Source of the DNA: Symbiodinium natans
Taxonomy: Eukaryota > Sar > Dinophyceae > Suessiales > Symbiodiniaceae
Reading direction: 5' to 3'
DNA: 22,500 bases
Assembly: GCA_905221605.1 (NCBI GenBank)
Contig: CAJNDS010001580.1
Coordinates: 135,001 to 157,500, forward strand
The position numbers and the translations under genes were made by a program. Shown piece by piece: positions 8,001-16,787 of the stretch. Numbering within the stretch: position 1 is the stretch's first letter; the number at the start of each line of letters is the position of its first letter. The notes beneath the pieces were generated by a model, which saw only the letters and a list, made by a program, of their open reading frames with translations, had not been told where the DNA came from and did no database searches.

Positions 8001-8085
8001 GAGCTTTCCTGCGGCCCTAGGTCTGCGTCTACTGTACCCGAAGCCACGAAACCCCCTACAGTCTCCTTGTCACACCCTCAACCCT

Positions 8086-8128
8086 CCACCCTAGACCCTA
8101 GACCCTAAACCCTAAACCCTAAACCTGG
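8086..8128 (-). repeat. Interstitial telomere-like array, CCCTAAA orientation
   Basis: Three clean units preceded by CCCTAGA variants. Confidence 0.9.
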
Positions 8129-8130
8129 AC

Positions 8131-8204
8131 CTATACCCTGGACCCTATAAACGTTCTTCAAGGCCGCGAAAGAAGTGGATCTCCGGCAGCCGGTGGCCTA
8201 GGCT
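8131..8204. other. Exon-like island bracketed by inverted arrays
   Basis: Plus: after TTCTTCAAG a frame reads AAKEVDLRQPVA. Minus: after CCTAG a frame reads HRLPEIHFFRGLEERL. Short, strand unresolved. Confidence 0.2.
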
Positions 8205-8300
8205 TCAGGGGTTTAGGGTTTTGGGTTGAGGGTTCGGGGTTTAGGGTTTGGGGTTTAGGGTGAGGGTTCAGGGGTTTTGGCGGTTTCGGGTACTAGGGTT
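8205..8300 (+). repeat. Degenerate TTTAGGG array
   Basis: TTTAGGG, TTCGGGG, TTTGGGG and TGAGGGTTCAGG variants. Confidence 0.88.
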
Positions 8301-8315
8301 TCGGGGTTCAAGGAA

Positions 8316-8468
8316 CCCTTACCTCAAGAATCCGGTGCCCTAAGTCCAGCCGGAACACGTGAACAACAAAGCGAACAAAAACCCTGTGAGTCGAAATCTC
8401 TCGATCCTACCTGGGAATCCTTGCGGGCAGATTTGTCTATCCTGCTTTCCGTTTGCAAACACTTAGCG
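8316..8468 (+). other. Open plus-strand frame with protein-like composition
   Basis: Beyond the repeat-derived start, the plus frame reads EPLPQESGALSPAGTREQQS and ends SLDPTWESLRADLSILLSVC then KHLA before TAA. The acidic/polar start and amphipathic end look like real protein. No family recognised, no clear splice borders. Confidence 0.3.
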
Positions 8469-8877
8469 TAATCTTGCTCGTTGCCGGGATGCAGTGCAGG
8501 CGGCTGGTTTTGGGGAGCTCAAGGCAAAGTACCCGTGCTGACAATGAACTACTGGAACGCTAGCCATCGCCGGAGACCGGACCCCAACAGATGTGGATGT
8601 GTTGGTGGGATTTGTTGGGAACACCAGGAGCCGCTCCAATCCGCTAAGCGTCGTGAAACCGACAAAAGTTGACAGAATGGCTATGAATGGAAAAGGCAAG
8701 TGTTTTGTGGCACGAAGGCTTACCGGGTAAGCCCTAGATCCCCTAGCCTCAAAATCACAACACTAAAACCTAACCCTAAACCCTGAACCCACAACCCTAA
8801 ACCCCTGAGGGACTCTACCTTGGATGGGTTACACCCTTGAGTTTGGGGACCCTTGTCAAACATCATGAGGGCTTAAA

Positions 8878-8960
8878 GCCCTAAACCCTAGGCCCCTCAA
8901 ACCTACACCCAAAACCCTAAACCCTAAACCCTAGCCCTAAACCCTAAACCCTAAACCCTG
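8878..8960 (-). repeat. Interstitial telomere-like array, CCCTAAA orientation
   Basis: CCCTAAA with CCCTAGC/CCCTAGG variants. Confidence 0.9.
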
Positions 8961-9072
8961 GACCCAAGAACCTGCAGCTCCGAGGTGCGCTTCGGGCGTC
9001 CAGCACCTCGGGGGGCCTCCCCAATCCCAGCTGGCGCCTGCTGCTGGCTTTGGGGGCGTTAGGTTTTTCAAG
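8961..9072 (+). other. Exon-like GC-rich island
   Basis: The plus frame reads NLQLRGALRASSTSGGLPNP then SWRLLLALGALGFS. Bracketed on both sides by CCCTAAA arrays. No family recognised. Confidence 0.25.
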
Positions 9073-9170
9073 CCCTAAACCCTAAACCCTAAACCCTTAA
9101 ACCCTAAACCCGAAGCCCTAAACCCTAAATCCTAAACCCTAAACCCTGAACCCTAAACCCTAAACGCTAA
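9073..9170 (-). repeat. Interstitial telomere-like array, CCCTAAA orientation
   Basis: About twelve units with scattered variants. Confidence 0.95.
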
Positions 9171-9527
9171 ACTGGGCTCCGGGCTTTGAGGATGTTGTGG
9201 GGGCTTAGGGTTTGGGGGGTTGAAGTGCTTTGAGGGGCTTGAGGGGTTTTTGTTGAACGGCCCTTCGGGTTCAAGCCTGCTCAATTAGAGGATGCGTCTG
9301 TCGCAGATTTATTTTTCGGGGGGCAACACGACCCAAAAATTTAGTCTAAAACCCTAAGCCCAAGACCCCAAACCCACACCCTCAAGGGCCCTAGGGCTTG
9401 AGGTTTCGCGCTGCTTCGAAGTACTTGCGCTCCCCTTAGAGCAGAATCACCGAGGGGATTCTTGCAATTGCGGACATAGGGTTCCGTGCCAAAATCAGAA
9501 CACCCAAAGGGACTACATCTTAGATAT

Positions 9528-9626
9528 GGGGATTTACGCAAATACCCCCCCTAATATACACCCCGAATAGTAGGATTCCTGTATGATAAGGACCCCAATA
9601 ACATACCCCGATTTTCGGAAACCCCC
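9528..9626 (+). mobile_element. Fold-back element, family C, copy 2
   Basis: The left end GGGGATTTACG pairs with the right end TTTTCGGAAACCCCC. The core ACCCCGAATAGTAGGATTCC followed by GATAAGGACCCCAATAACAT is the clearest representative of the family. No coding capacity. Confidence 0.7.
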
Positions 9627-9814
9627 AGAACTGCTTTTAGTGTACACCTTAAGTTTATGGCAAACTAAATCCTCACGAGACTACAGGAAATGTGGAGGAG
9701 AACGCCGGCATCAGCTCGAGTTAAACGGCCGCGCCCTGCAGCCGCAAACCCAGAACCATTTAAACCTTAAACCAAAGCGCACCACCTCCCGCCCCCACAA
9801 TGAAACCCCAAAGC

Positions 9815-9875
9815 CTTAAACCCTAAACCCTAAACTCTAAACCCTAAACCCTAAACTCTACACCCTAAACCCAAC
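9815..9875 (-). repeat. Interstitial telomere-like array, CCCTAAA orientation
   Basis: About eight units with CTCTAAA variants. Confidence 0.92.
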
Positions 9876-10007
9876 AGCCACTCCTTGCTGTGACCCATCG
9901 CGTTGCCAGGCGCCGCGCCAGTCCTTGGCACGAGGGGCCTTACACCGGGTTGGCCTTTAAACCCTTCGAAAAACCTTTGGTATCTAGGGTCCCTTATAGG
10001 CCCACAT

Positions 10008-10087
10008 GGGGGTTTCCGAGCATTAAGGGTACCTTCTTGGGGGGTCTTATTGTAAGGGGCAGGGTGCCCTTGTTTTCGTAAACCCCC
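10008..10087 (-). mobile_element. Fold-back element, family C, copy 3, reverse orientation
   Basis: The left end GGGGGTTTCCGA pairs with the right end TCGTAAACCCCC. The core AAGGGTACCTTCTTGGGGGG then TCTTATTGTAAGG is the reverse complement of the family core. At 80 bp it is the shortest copy. Confidence 0.65.
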
Positions 10088-10230
10088 AAGTAAGGACATG
10101 ATATATGTCCCAAAAGCCGGGCCTTGATACAGAGTCTTTGAAGAGTTCTGCACAAAAAGAGGCTCCGTGGGCTTTCCACAGTGTGTAGAGGGGTGGATCC
10201 AAGGCTGTTTGTAACAGGGCTTTGCAACCC

Positions 10231-10320
10231 AAAACCCTAAACCGCAAACCCTAAACCCTAAACCCTAAACTCCAAACCCTAAACCCTAAACCCTAATCCC
10301 TAAACCCTAACCTAAACCCC
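10231..10320 (-). repeat. Interstitial telomere-like array, CCCTAAA orientation
   Basis: About twelve units; left bracket of the next island. Confidence 0.95.
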
Positions 10321-10324
10321 AAAG

Positions 10325-10394
10325 GCCCGCGTTTCATCAACCCTTCACTCGCGGAGCTGGTTCATGCCCGATGGCTTGGAGACGATTGCGGAAT
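10325..10394 (+). other. Candidate plus-strand exon bracketed by inverted arrays
   Basis: Acceptor CAAAG|G at 10323-10324, donor GGAAT|GTAGGG at 10395. The phase-2 frame reads PRFINPSLAELVHARWLGDD then CG. The sequence is protein-like and the borders fit, but other frames are also open and no family is recognised. Confidence 0.35.
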
Positions 10395-10395
10395 G

Positions 10396-10450
10396 TAGGG
10401 TTTGAGGGTTTGGGGTTTAGGTGGTTAGGGTGAGGGTTTAGGGTTAAGAG
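10396..10450 (+). repeat. Degenerate TTTAGGG array
   Basis: Variants TTTGAGGG, TTTGGGG, TTTAGGTGG and one clean unit; right bracket of the island at 10325-10394. Confidence 0.85.
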
Positions 10451-10624
10451 TGCGGGGTCTAGCGGTTAGGATTTGAAGGGTTTTGGGGGTTTACTTCTGG
10501 GGGTGTAGGGACTTTCGGGATTTTGGATACAGGGTGGGATTTGAAGGACCTCATAAGAGACATATGGAAGTTTTCTAGGTCGCCACCTAGGCACACAGAG
10601 ACTTTCTAAGGTGCATACATGTGC

Positions 10625-10812
10625 GTATATGTACATGTACATGTACATGTACATGTACATGTAATGTATATGTGTACGTATATGTATATGTATATGCACG
10701 GGCGTATGTCTATGTGTATGTATATGAACATGAATATGAATATGAGTATGAATATGTGTGTATATAAATATATCAACCATAGGTGTGGATCATGCGGGGG
10801 TGACCATATCTT

Positions 10813-10849
<37 letters not shown>

Positions 10850-10880
10850 CATTTATATACATATATCTATCTATATATAT
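10625..10880. repeat. Compound (ATGTAC)n, (TATG)n and (TA)n microsatellite
   Basis: Seven or so ATGTAC-type units at 10629-10663, then ATGTATAT/ATGAATAT blocks, then (TA)n at about 10813-10880. The open frames on both strands here are repeat artefacts. Confidence 0.95.
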
Positions 10881-11149
10881 TTTTTATATATGAATAGAGT
10901 GTATGTGTAGGTGATCTTGGTAGCAGGATGAAGTGTTCGGGCTCCCTCCGAGTAACACTTAGTTTCCACGAGGGTCATCCAATATACCAAAACCAAGGAG
11001 CGATCCCAACAACTGCGGGCCGTTCTATGATAAGATGTACTTTGTGGCAGCAAGGCTTTCTGGAGCACTCTACCACGGATCTCGTTGACACCTCTGCCTG
11101 AGGACCCAATTCTGCACCCTGCCGGTAGGCCCTAAACAGCAAAGTCTGC

Positions 11150-11373
11150 TATGCCGCCATGTCTCGGATGGCCTGCGAGCAGAACGCAAGGACAGGTATC
11201 CGTTTCCGGTCTAGTGTAGTGTTCAGCAGTGGATGTTCGATTGCTTTTTCGGTCCCAAACCTCCGAACCTTAGACCCTCTTTCTGTGACAACCTTGGCGC
11301 CTGAACCCCCGAGGACCCGAAACGAGCCCTCCCTTTTCGAGCCAAGCGTTGGGAATGATGATGATTTTGGCAT
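11150..11373 (-). other. Open minus-strand frame, faintly ARF/ARL-like
   Basis: The minus frame of 74 codons ends TEKAIEHPLLNTTLDRKRIP then VLAFCSQAIRDMAA. The pattern HPxL..(x)RKRIPVLAF..xIRD resembles the G4 region of ARL6-type small GTPases, where FANKxDLRD would follow; here the NKxD motif is absent (FCSQAIRD). It could be a decayed fragment or coincidence. The plus strand is also open for 81 codons over the same region. Confidence 0.22.
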
Positions 11374-12016
11374 GACATGCCCCTACACATTGCGTAGGAG
11401 CTGAAAACACCATGGCGCGTTTTGGGGCTGGAAATCAGTGGGCTGCTGGCGCTAGCACGGCCCTAGTATGGCCCTATCAAAACGTGCACAAACCTGGCTT
11501 TCCAGACAGTCGCTCACCAGACACAGGGCCAAAGCCAAGCCCTAAAACCTAAATGAGGGTCAACAACTCATGGCAAAGGTTCTGAGTTTAGGCAGGTTTC
11601 TAGGTGCATTAGGACGGTCTTGCTGCCGAATTCAGAAGAATCTCCCCAATCCGTGAAACCTTGTAAAGCATAGATTGCGACGCACCCGGTCGCCTGGAGT
11701 CACTCGGCCGCCAGCTTGCGTAACCCCAGGCAGGACCTCGTCTCGCGACCGCTTGCAGAAGCCCCCAAAACCCTAAATTGCATTTTGTGTCTAAGAAACA
11801 TTCACCATACCCCAAACCCATACCCCTTAACCTATATGAAAGGATAGTCTAAGGGAGTCTAAGGGAGGATTTTACCACACCCTCAATTTCTTTTCAGGGG
11901 TATGCCCTAGAAATATGTTGAATAATTCTTAGGTTGTGTGTGCGTCGAGCAAACCAGCTACCGAGAAATGCTGTTGTGTCGCATGCACGGGCGACAAAGA
12001 AGCTTTCATGCTTTTA
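11374..12016. other. Unique stretch without recognised gene
   Basis: Contains TCTAAGGGAG tandem copies near 11847-11868 and otherwise unique sequence. No motif recognised on either strand. Confidence 0.45.
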
Positions 12017-12017
12017 A

Positions 12018-12041
12018 GGTTTAGGGTTTAGGGTTTAGGGT
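12018..12041 (+). repeat. Short TTTAGGG array
   Basis: Three units. Confidence 0.9.
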
Positions 12042-12060
12042 GAAGGATTGCACCTGTGTG

Positions 12061-12093
12061 TGAGACAGACAGACAGGCAGGCAGGCAGACAGA
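12061..12093. repeat. (CAGA)n/(CAGG)n microsatellite
   Basis: Tetranucleotide run. Confidence 0.9.
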
Positions 12094-12304
12094 GGGGCAG
12101 AGACAAAGAGAGCCCCTCGGGCCTCCCTCCTCGTTGGAGTCTCCCCAGTCCGCCCGCCTGTGCTCACGCGGCGCTCGACCCTGAACATCCCACAGACGCT
12201 CGGAAGCCCAACCGGCTTTGGGGCGACAGCCGGAGCCCCTGACCTACAGCCCCAGCCCTCGTGAAAGGAGCAGAGAACTGATTTGTTGATGCTCAGACCT
12301 TGGG

Positions 12305-12330
12305 CATATATATATATATATATATATATT
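12305..12330. repeat. (TA)n microsatellite
   Basis: About 12 TA units. Confidence 0.95.
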
Positions 12331-12523
12331 ACATACACAAATGCAAAGTCTACTACAAGAGCATACAATGCAACAAAAATACGGAAAAGGTCGGAAAGAA
12401 TGTAATGTCATCTAATCCAATGTCTACCTTGAACCCTTTGGGTCCTCCTTAGGCAACCTTGGTTGACACCATGCGGCCATGTGCCCATGTTTTCGGACCA
12501 TCCGAGAATGCAATCTCCCACAC

Positions 12524-12649
12524 ACCCTAAACCCTATACGAAACCCCTATGAAAACCCGAATCCCTACACTTTGAAGCCCCTAAACCCGAAACCCTAAAC
12601 CCTAAACCCTGAACCCTGAACCCCAAACCCTGAACCCTGAACCCGAAAC
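12524..12649 (-). repeat. Degenerate CCCTAAA/CCCTGAA array
   Basis: From 12594 the array shifts to CCCTGAA and CCCCAAA units. Confidence 0.9.
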
Positions 12650-12748
12650 GCTGGCGAACTGACCTCGCCTCCGCTCGCCCCGAGGCGCGCGTGGGGGCGG
12701 TTCCTGGAATCGCCTGCGCTGCGAGCTGGTGGAAGAGGCAGTTGACCA
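12650..12748. other. Exon-like island bracketed by inverted arrays
   Basis: The minus strand from ATG at 12749 reads MVNCLFHQLAAQAIPGTAPT then RASGRAEARSVRQRFG. The plus strand reads RWRTDLASARPEARVGAVPG then IACAASWWKRQLTM. Both are continuous; strand unresolved. Confidence 0.3.
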
Positions 12749-12880
12749 TGTTTAGGGCTTAGGGCTTAGGGCTTAGGGCTTAGGGCTTAGGGCTTAGGCC
12801 CTGTAGGGCTTAGGGCTTAGGGCTTAGTGTTTAGTGTTTAGGGTTCAGGTTTAGAGTTTGGGGTTTAGGGCTTAGGGTTC
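12749..12880 (+). repeat. Array of the variant unit GCTTAGG
   Basis: Two runs of GGGCTTA units (seven or so, then three) followed by ordinary variants. A T-to-C change has been amplified locally. Confidence 0.93.
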
Positions 12881-12882
12881 AG

Positions 12883-13003
12883 AGACCCAAGGGTATCCTA
12901 GGAATCAAAGGGGGTGCCCTTTGTGGTTTAAGGGGCTTACAAGGGAACCTGAACCCTAAAAACGGGAATAAGGGCCGACTCTTCGTCCTAGGAATTCGGG
13001 TCT
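12883..13003. mobile_element. Possible fold-back element related to family A
   Basis: AGACCCAAGGGTATCCTAGG at the left pairs imperfectly with CCTAGGAATTCGGGTCT at the right. Inside, TTAAGGGGCTTACAAG at 12928-12943 is identical to 718-733 of family A copy 1, and CCTGAACC follows as in that family. Confidence 0.4.
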
Positions 13004-13075
13004 CTTTCAAGGTAGCTTTTCATGTAGTTATTCAAAAGGAACGCTATTTGGGAAACTGCCGCATTGGCTTGTGAA

Positions 13076-13200
13076 TATGTGTATATATCTATATATATGT
13101 ATATATATATATATACATATGTGTGTGTGTGCGTACACGAAGGCTTCTTTTTATACATGCATAGCAAAACAGCTATAAACAATATGTGTATATATACATA
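13076..13200. repeat. (TATA)/(TATG)/(TG) compound microsatellite
   Basis: TATATATG blocks at 13080-13120 with GTGTGTGTGTGCG, and a second short tract at 13185-13200. Confidence 0.9.
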
Positions 13201-13316
13201 CTTATCCGGGACACCCTGTTGCAGGACCGGCCCTTACATATTTAAGGTGCCTCGACAAGCGTCCTACATTTCGGAAAGTGAAGACAGCTTCTCTGGAGCC
13301 CTACAGAAGACCTAAA

Positions 13317-13628
13317 CCGCGTAAACCCTAGGCCGCCTAAAGCCTTAAACGCCCAAAACGCCTAGTTAATCCCTAAACATGAACCCTAAACCGCCTTATC
13401 CCTAAACCCTAAACCCAAAAACGCTTTATCCCTAAACCCTGAACCCAAAAGCGCCCTATCCCTAAACCCTAAACCACCTTATCCCTCAACCCTAAACCCA
13501 AAACGCCTTGTCCCTAAACCGCCTTAACCCCAAACCCCAAACCCCAAACCCCAAACCCCAAACCCCAAACCCCAAACCCTAAACCCTAAACCCTAAACCC
13601 TAAACCCTAAACCGCCTTAACCCCAAAC
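13317..13628 (-). repeat. Higher-order degenerate CCCTAAA array
   Basis: A composite period (CGCCTTATCCCTAAACCCTA plus AACCCAAAA, roughly 28-30 bp) repeats several times, then CCCCAAA x7, then CCCTAAA. Confidence 0.9.
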
Positions 13629-13630
13629 CG

Positions 13631-13724
13631 GGCCTGGCGGCGGCAAGCGCCGCTCCTAGCCACACGCGACGGCGGGGCTCAGGTGGCCTTGCCAGGGAAA
13701 CTGCCAAGTCCATCTCTTGGTGCC
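13631..13724. other. Exon-like island bracketed by inverted arrays
   Basis: Plus reads GLAAASAAPSHTRRRGSGGL then ARETAKSISWCL before TAG. Minus reads RHQEMDLAVSLARPPEPRRR then VWLGAALAAARPG. Strand unresolved. Confidence 0.28.
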
Positions 13725-13825
13725 TTTAGGGTTTAGGGTTTAGGGTTTAGGGTATAAGGTTTAGGGTTTAGGCTTTAGGGTTTAGGCTTTACGGTTTGAG
13801 ATGTAGGGTTGAGGGTTTATGTAGG
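13725..13825 (+). repeat. TTTAGGG array
   Basis: Clean at the start, degenerate later; right bracket of the island at 13631-13724. Confidence 0.92.
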
Positions 13826-13984
13826 GTCTAGGGTTCACAAATTAGTTGCCGAGTGCCCTGGAGCCCAAAGAAGTTTAACCTTTCAATTCTGGTAGGAGTA
13901 TATACCGCATGAGGTTCAAGGCCACCCACACAGCTACTAAGTAAAGGTTTAGGTCGTAGGGCTCCGGGTGACGGGGTGTGGTGT

Positions 13985-14005
13985 CCCCCCCCCCCCCCCC
14001 CCCCC
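13985..14005. repeat. Poly-C run
   Basis: 21 C residues directly before a CCCCAAA array. Confidence 0.95.
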
Positions 14006-14006
14006 A

Positions 14007-14134
14007 CCCAAACCCTAAACCCCAAACCCCAAACCCCAAACCCCAAACCCCAAACCCTAACCCCTAAACCCTAAACCCTAAACCCTAAACCCTAAACCCT
14101 AAACCCTAACCCCTAACCCCTAAACCCTAAACCC
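14007..14134 (-). repeat. CCCCAAA then CCCTAAA array
   Basis: Four or five consecutive CCCCAAA units followed by CCCTAAA. Confidence 0.94.
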
Positions 14135-14176
14135 GTACCCTGAACACACCTGCTGAAGGTGCACCTCCCTTCGCAG

Positions 14177-14205
14177 CTGGCTGCACGACGCCGAGGCTCT
14201 TCCTC
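14177..14205 (+). other. Candidate micro-exon with canonical splice borders
   Basis: CCTCCCTTCGCAG precedes and GTGAGTAG follows a 29-base GC-rich segment. The borders are close to textbook, but the segment is too short to test by coding content. Confidence 0.2.
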
Positions 14206-14276
14206 GTGAGTAGCAGGCAAATTACGAAGACGTTTAAGGGCGCAATTTAACTGGGCCGCTGCTACTAAAACTACTA

Positions 14277-14340
14277 CCTAACTAACTGACTGACCATCTA
14301 ACTAACTAACTAACCAACTAACTAACTGTCTAACTAACTT
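14277..14340. repeat. (CTAA)n microsatellite
   Basis: TAAC units with CTGAC and CCAAC interruptions. Confidence 0.92.
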
Positions 14341-14516
14341 CTGTCTTCATCTCCATGTCATAATACGCAATTTAATGTCCATTGCTGATTTTTGCAGCTT
14401 TTTGGTTTATTGCGGTTGTTTTCATGTGTTTAAAAGCGTATCCATCCGTTCCTTGGCATGTTTGAACAGACTTGTCACTTTCTAGATCCTTGATGTTAGA
14501 AGCGTTCATCCTTCTA

Positions 14517-14880
14517 CTAATCCCTTCCCCCTTTTATTAAACCCCCCTTTTCCCCCCCCTCTTATTTATGAAAACACTTTCCGAAAAATCCTGCCGAAAC
14601 CGACCCCGCCTTTTAAACCCTATTCCGCCTTAGGGGGGGGGGGGGGGGGTGTGTAAGTGGCTGCAAAGCCTGCGTCCGAGCCTTGCTGTGCTGCCTGAGT
14701 GGACCTCCCTGTCTACGCTCTCAGGGTTAAGTCATGACTTAAACCCTCCAAAGCCTGAAGCCTACACCCTAAACCCTTGGGACCCCAAACATGACATTTG
14801 GATAAAAACCTCCCCCTAACAACAAAAACACATTTCGAGTTTCTTTTTTGGGGGGGTTTAACATTAGGGGGAAGGGATTT
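14517..14880. repeat. Inverted repeat pair about 300 bp apart
   Basis: The left arm 14517-14547 begins CTAATCCCTTCCCCC and ends ATTAAACCCCCC; the right arm 14851-14880 begins GGGGGGTTTAA and ends AGGGGGAAGGGATTT. About 27 of 31 positions pair. Between them: AT-rich sequence and a poly-G run at 14633-14649. Confidence 0.5.
14633..14649. repeat. Poly-G run
   Basis: 17 G followed by TGTGTAAG. Confidence 0.95.
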
Positions 14881-14938
14881 TGCTTAAGAACCACCCAAAC
14901 ATTGAAAAGACTCTTCCTTCATTATCTTTTTGTCTTTT

Positions 14939-14988
14939 TTTGTGTGTGTGTGTGTGTTTTCTTTTTTTTTTTTTGGGGGGGGGGGGGG
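14939..14988. repeat. (TG)n, poly-T and poly-G compound tract
   Basis: (TG)8, then a T run, then 14 G. Confidence 0.95.
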
Positions 14989-15101
14989 TTCTTATGCAAA
15001 TGGTAGCCTTCTCTTGAGCTGAGTACCAAACGGCTTGTCTATGGGGATTGGGATTCAGAAAGTACGACCGTTCCTGGGTTTCCTACTACTAAGAACCTCT
15101 A

Positions 15102-15209
15102 GGGGAAGGTTAACGCAGACCCCCCTACACCCCAAATAGTAAGACAGTAGTTTAGGGTTTAGGGTTTAGGGTTAGGGAACCGCCCCCCCCCCCCTAGTTT
15201 CGGAAACCC
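15102..15209 (+). mobile_element. Fold-back element, family C, copy 4, carrying an internal telomere-like insert
   Basis: The left half (GGGGAAGG..ACGCAGACCCCCC then ACACCCCAAATAGTAAGA) and right end (TTTCGGAAACCC) match copy 2. Where copy 2 has its core, this copy has TAG(TTTAGGG)3 and a C-run (about 15150-15194). The telomere-like block therefore lies inside a recognisable element. Confidence 0.6.
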
Positions 15210-15258
15210 GCAAGAAACTGCCGCCGGGCATAAGATCGCAGAAGCTCGAAGAAAGATC

Positions 15259-15355
15259 GGGGTGAGATTTAAGGGGTACCTCATTGGGGTCCTTGTTCGC
15301 AGGGAATCCTCCTATTTGGGGACTGTATTTGGAGTACCTTATCTTCGTAAACCCC
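15259..15355 (-). mobile_element. Fold-back element, family C, copy 5, reverse orientation
   Basis: The core GGGGTACCTCATTGGGGTCC then AGGGAATCCTCCTATTTGGG is the reverse complement of copies 1 and 2, and the right end is TTCGTAAACCCC. It lies 50 bp from copy 4 in opposite orientation. Confidence 0.65.
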
Positions 15356-15416
15356 TATGTGTAATGGGTCCGGGATGCTTTCGGCTTGCGGCTTGGGGTT
15401 TAGAAGGAGAGCGCAG

Positions 15417-15468
15417 GAATCCAACGACACCTACGGGCGCGTGCCTGCGCCGTGGCTGGCCACTCATG
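15417..15468 (+). other. Candidate plus-strand exon
   Basis: GCGCAG|G acceptor, ATG|GTAGCC donor, frame reads ESNDTYGRVPAPWLATH. Protein-like; no family recognised. Confidence 0.35.
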
Positions 15469-15730
15469 GTAGCCGCCTCGGGCACAAACACCTAAACCCT
15501 AAACCCTAAACTCTAGCCATCTCTAACCCCTAAACGCCCTAAATGCCCGAAACCTTACATGCCAGACCATTAGCAAACTTAGAGCCCTAAATCCGCAGCC
15601 ATGGGCCGTGGCGTTCAGGGCTGCGGGTCACCCCCAAACCCTGAACACCCAAAGCAGAGGGGGCAATGGTTTCAAGGTTCGGGATTGGGATTGCAAGGCC
15701 TCCAGTCAGAAGCAGCTGCAGCTAGTGACA

Positions 15731-15855
15731 TTTAGGGTTAGGGTTTAGGGTTTAGGGTTTAGGGTTTAGGGTTTAGGGTTTAGGGTTTAGGGTTTAGGGT
15801 TTAGGGTTTAGGGTTTAGGGTTTAGGTTTAGGGTTTAGGGTTTAGGGTTTAGGGT
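15731..15855 (+). repeat. Interstitial telomere-like array, TTTAGGG orientation
   Basis: About 17 nearly perfect units. Confidence 0.97.
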
Positions 15856-15856
15856 C

Positions 15857-15980
15857 CAGTGGCTCCAAGCTGCCCCATTGCTGAGCCATCGCGCACCGCC
15901 GGCGGCAGACTAAAGCATGGGCGGCTATGTGCAGGTGGCTTTTGCCAGCTTGGCGTCCCAGGCACAGACTTTCAATTAAG
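15857..15980. other. Exon-like island, strand unresolved
   Basis: The minus frame reads LIESLCLGRQAGKSHLHIAA then HALVCRRRCAMAQQWGSLEP. The plus strand reads WLQAAPLLSHRAPPAAD after GGTCCAG and stops. The left flank is TTTAGGG, which is the acceptor-side orientation for a plus exon and the donor side for none. No family recognised. Confidence 0.25.
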
Positions 15981-16089
15981 AGTAAGAACTAACCCAATCA
16001 TGGCTATACCTGCCTCTTCTCAAGGGGAATTTAGTCGATGGGTGAGACATCTGGACTGGGTTCAACTCAGCAAGGTTGGGGGTTTAAGG

Positions 16090-16215
16090 ACTTTTGGGCT
16101 GGGGCTTAGGGTCTCGGGTCTTGGGGTCTTCTTAGTAGAGTCTTAGGGTCTTAGGGTCTTCGGGTCTTGGGTCTTCGGGTCTTGAGTTGGGGTCCTAGGG
16201 TCTTCGGTTTAGGGA
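16090..16215 (+). repeat. Array of GGGTCTT(A/C/G) variants
   Basis: GGGTCTTAGGGTCTTCGGGT and similar: a diverged local derivative of the telomere-like unit. Confidence 0.85.
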
Positions 16216-16317
16216 TTCGGGTGCAGCAAGCTTTTGCAGCAGATGGTGGATCATCTGAGAACAGATCAGACGGCCAGGTCAAGACGCAAGGAATCAACTT
16301 TCTGCGGACGTGGGGGT

Positions 16318-16352
16318 GAAAACCCTAAACCCTAAACCCTAAACCCTAAACC
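16318..16352 (-). repeat. CCCTAAA array
   Basis: Five units, 20 bp upstream of a candidate exon. Confidence 0.95.
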
Positions 16353-16371
16353 CTTCACTGCTGCTTCATAG

Positions 16372-16455
16372 GAAGTGACGGACGACCTAGTAAGCCAAGC
16401 TCTGTTCGGTAGAGCAGTCTGGTGGAAGCGAAAAGCCAGCAACGTACTGAGGGGT
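16372..16455 (+). other. Candidate plus-strand exon with strong acceptor
   Basis: A pyrimidine-rich tract ends CTGCTGCTTCATAG|G. The frame starting at GAA reads EVTDDLVSQALFGRAVWWKR then KASNVLRG, to TGA at 16456. Possible donors are AAC|GTACTG at 16444 or GGG|GTTGAG at 16454. The acceptor, composition and clean frame make this one of the better exon candidates. No family recognised. Confidence 0.4.
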
Positions 16456-16521
16456 TGAGGGTGCTTGGGGCTTGGGAAGGGGCGTCCTAACCTTCCTGGT
16501 TCTTAGCTGTGGATATAGGGC

Positions 16522-16616
16522 TTTGGGCTTCTGATATTCACCCTTATCCTAACAGATACTAACAGTCCTTGATAGGTCTCCCCCTACTATCATCCCTAAA
16601 AGGCGGAACATCCCAA
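16522..16616 (-). mobile_element. Fold-back family B, copy 2
   Basis: The left arm TTTGGG..TTCACCCTTATCCTAACAG and right arm GGCGGAACATCCCAA match the ends of copy 3; it shares ACTAACAGTCCTTGATAGG. Confidence 0.5.
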
Positions 16617-16787
16617 TTAGGGTTTAGGCAGCTCATGTCCCCCTACATGGCCCTATCAAGGGCAAGATCACGCACTTGGGTCACGGCTTGTACGGCGAGC
16701 TCCCGCGTGGGAAGGAGCACCAAGGCTGAAGGCGACCGGTGAAAAAGGTTGAGGGGTGATTTGTTGAGGGTTTAGGGTTTAGGGTCT

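Noticed and set aside
10466-10897. Frames of His/Ile/Tyr or Met/Tyr repeats on both strands
   Set aside because: Microsatellite translation.
14995-15025. Spliced-leader-like text (GGTAGCCTTCTCTTGAGCTGAG)-type match near 15002
   Set aside because: Too many differences from the dinoflagellate spliced leader as I remember it (it lacks the ATTTTGGCTCAAG part).
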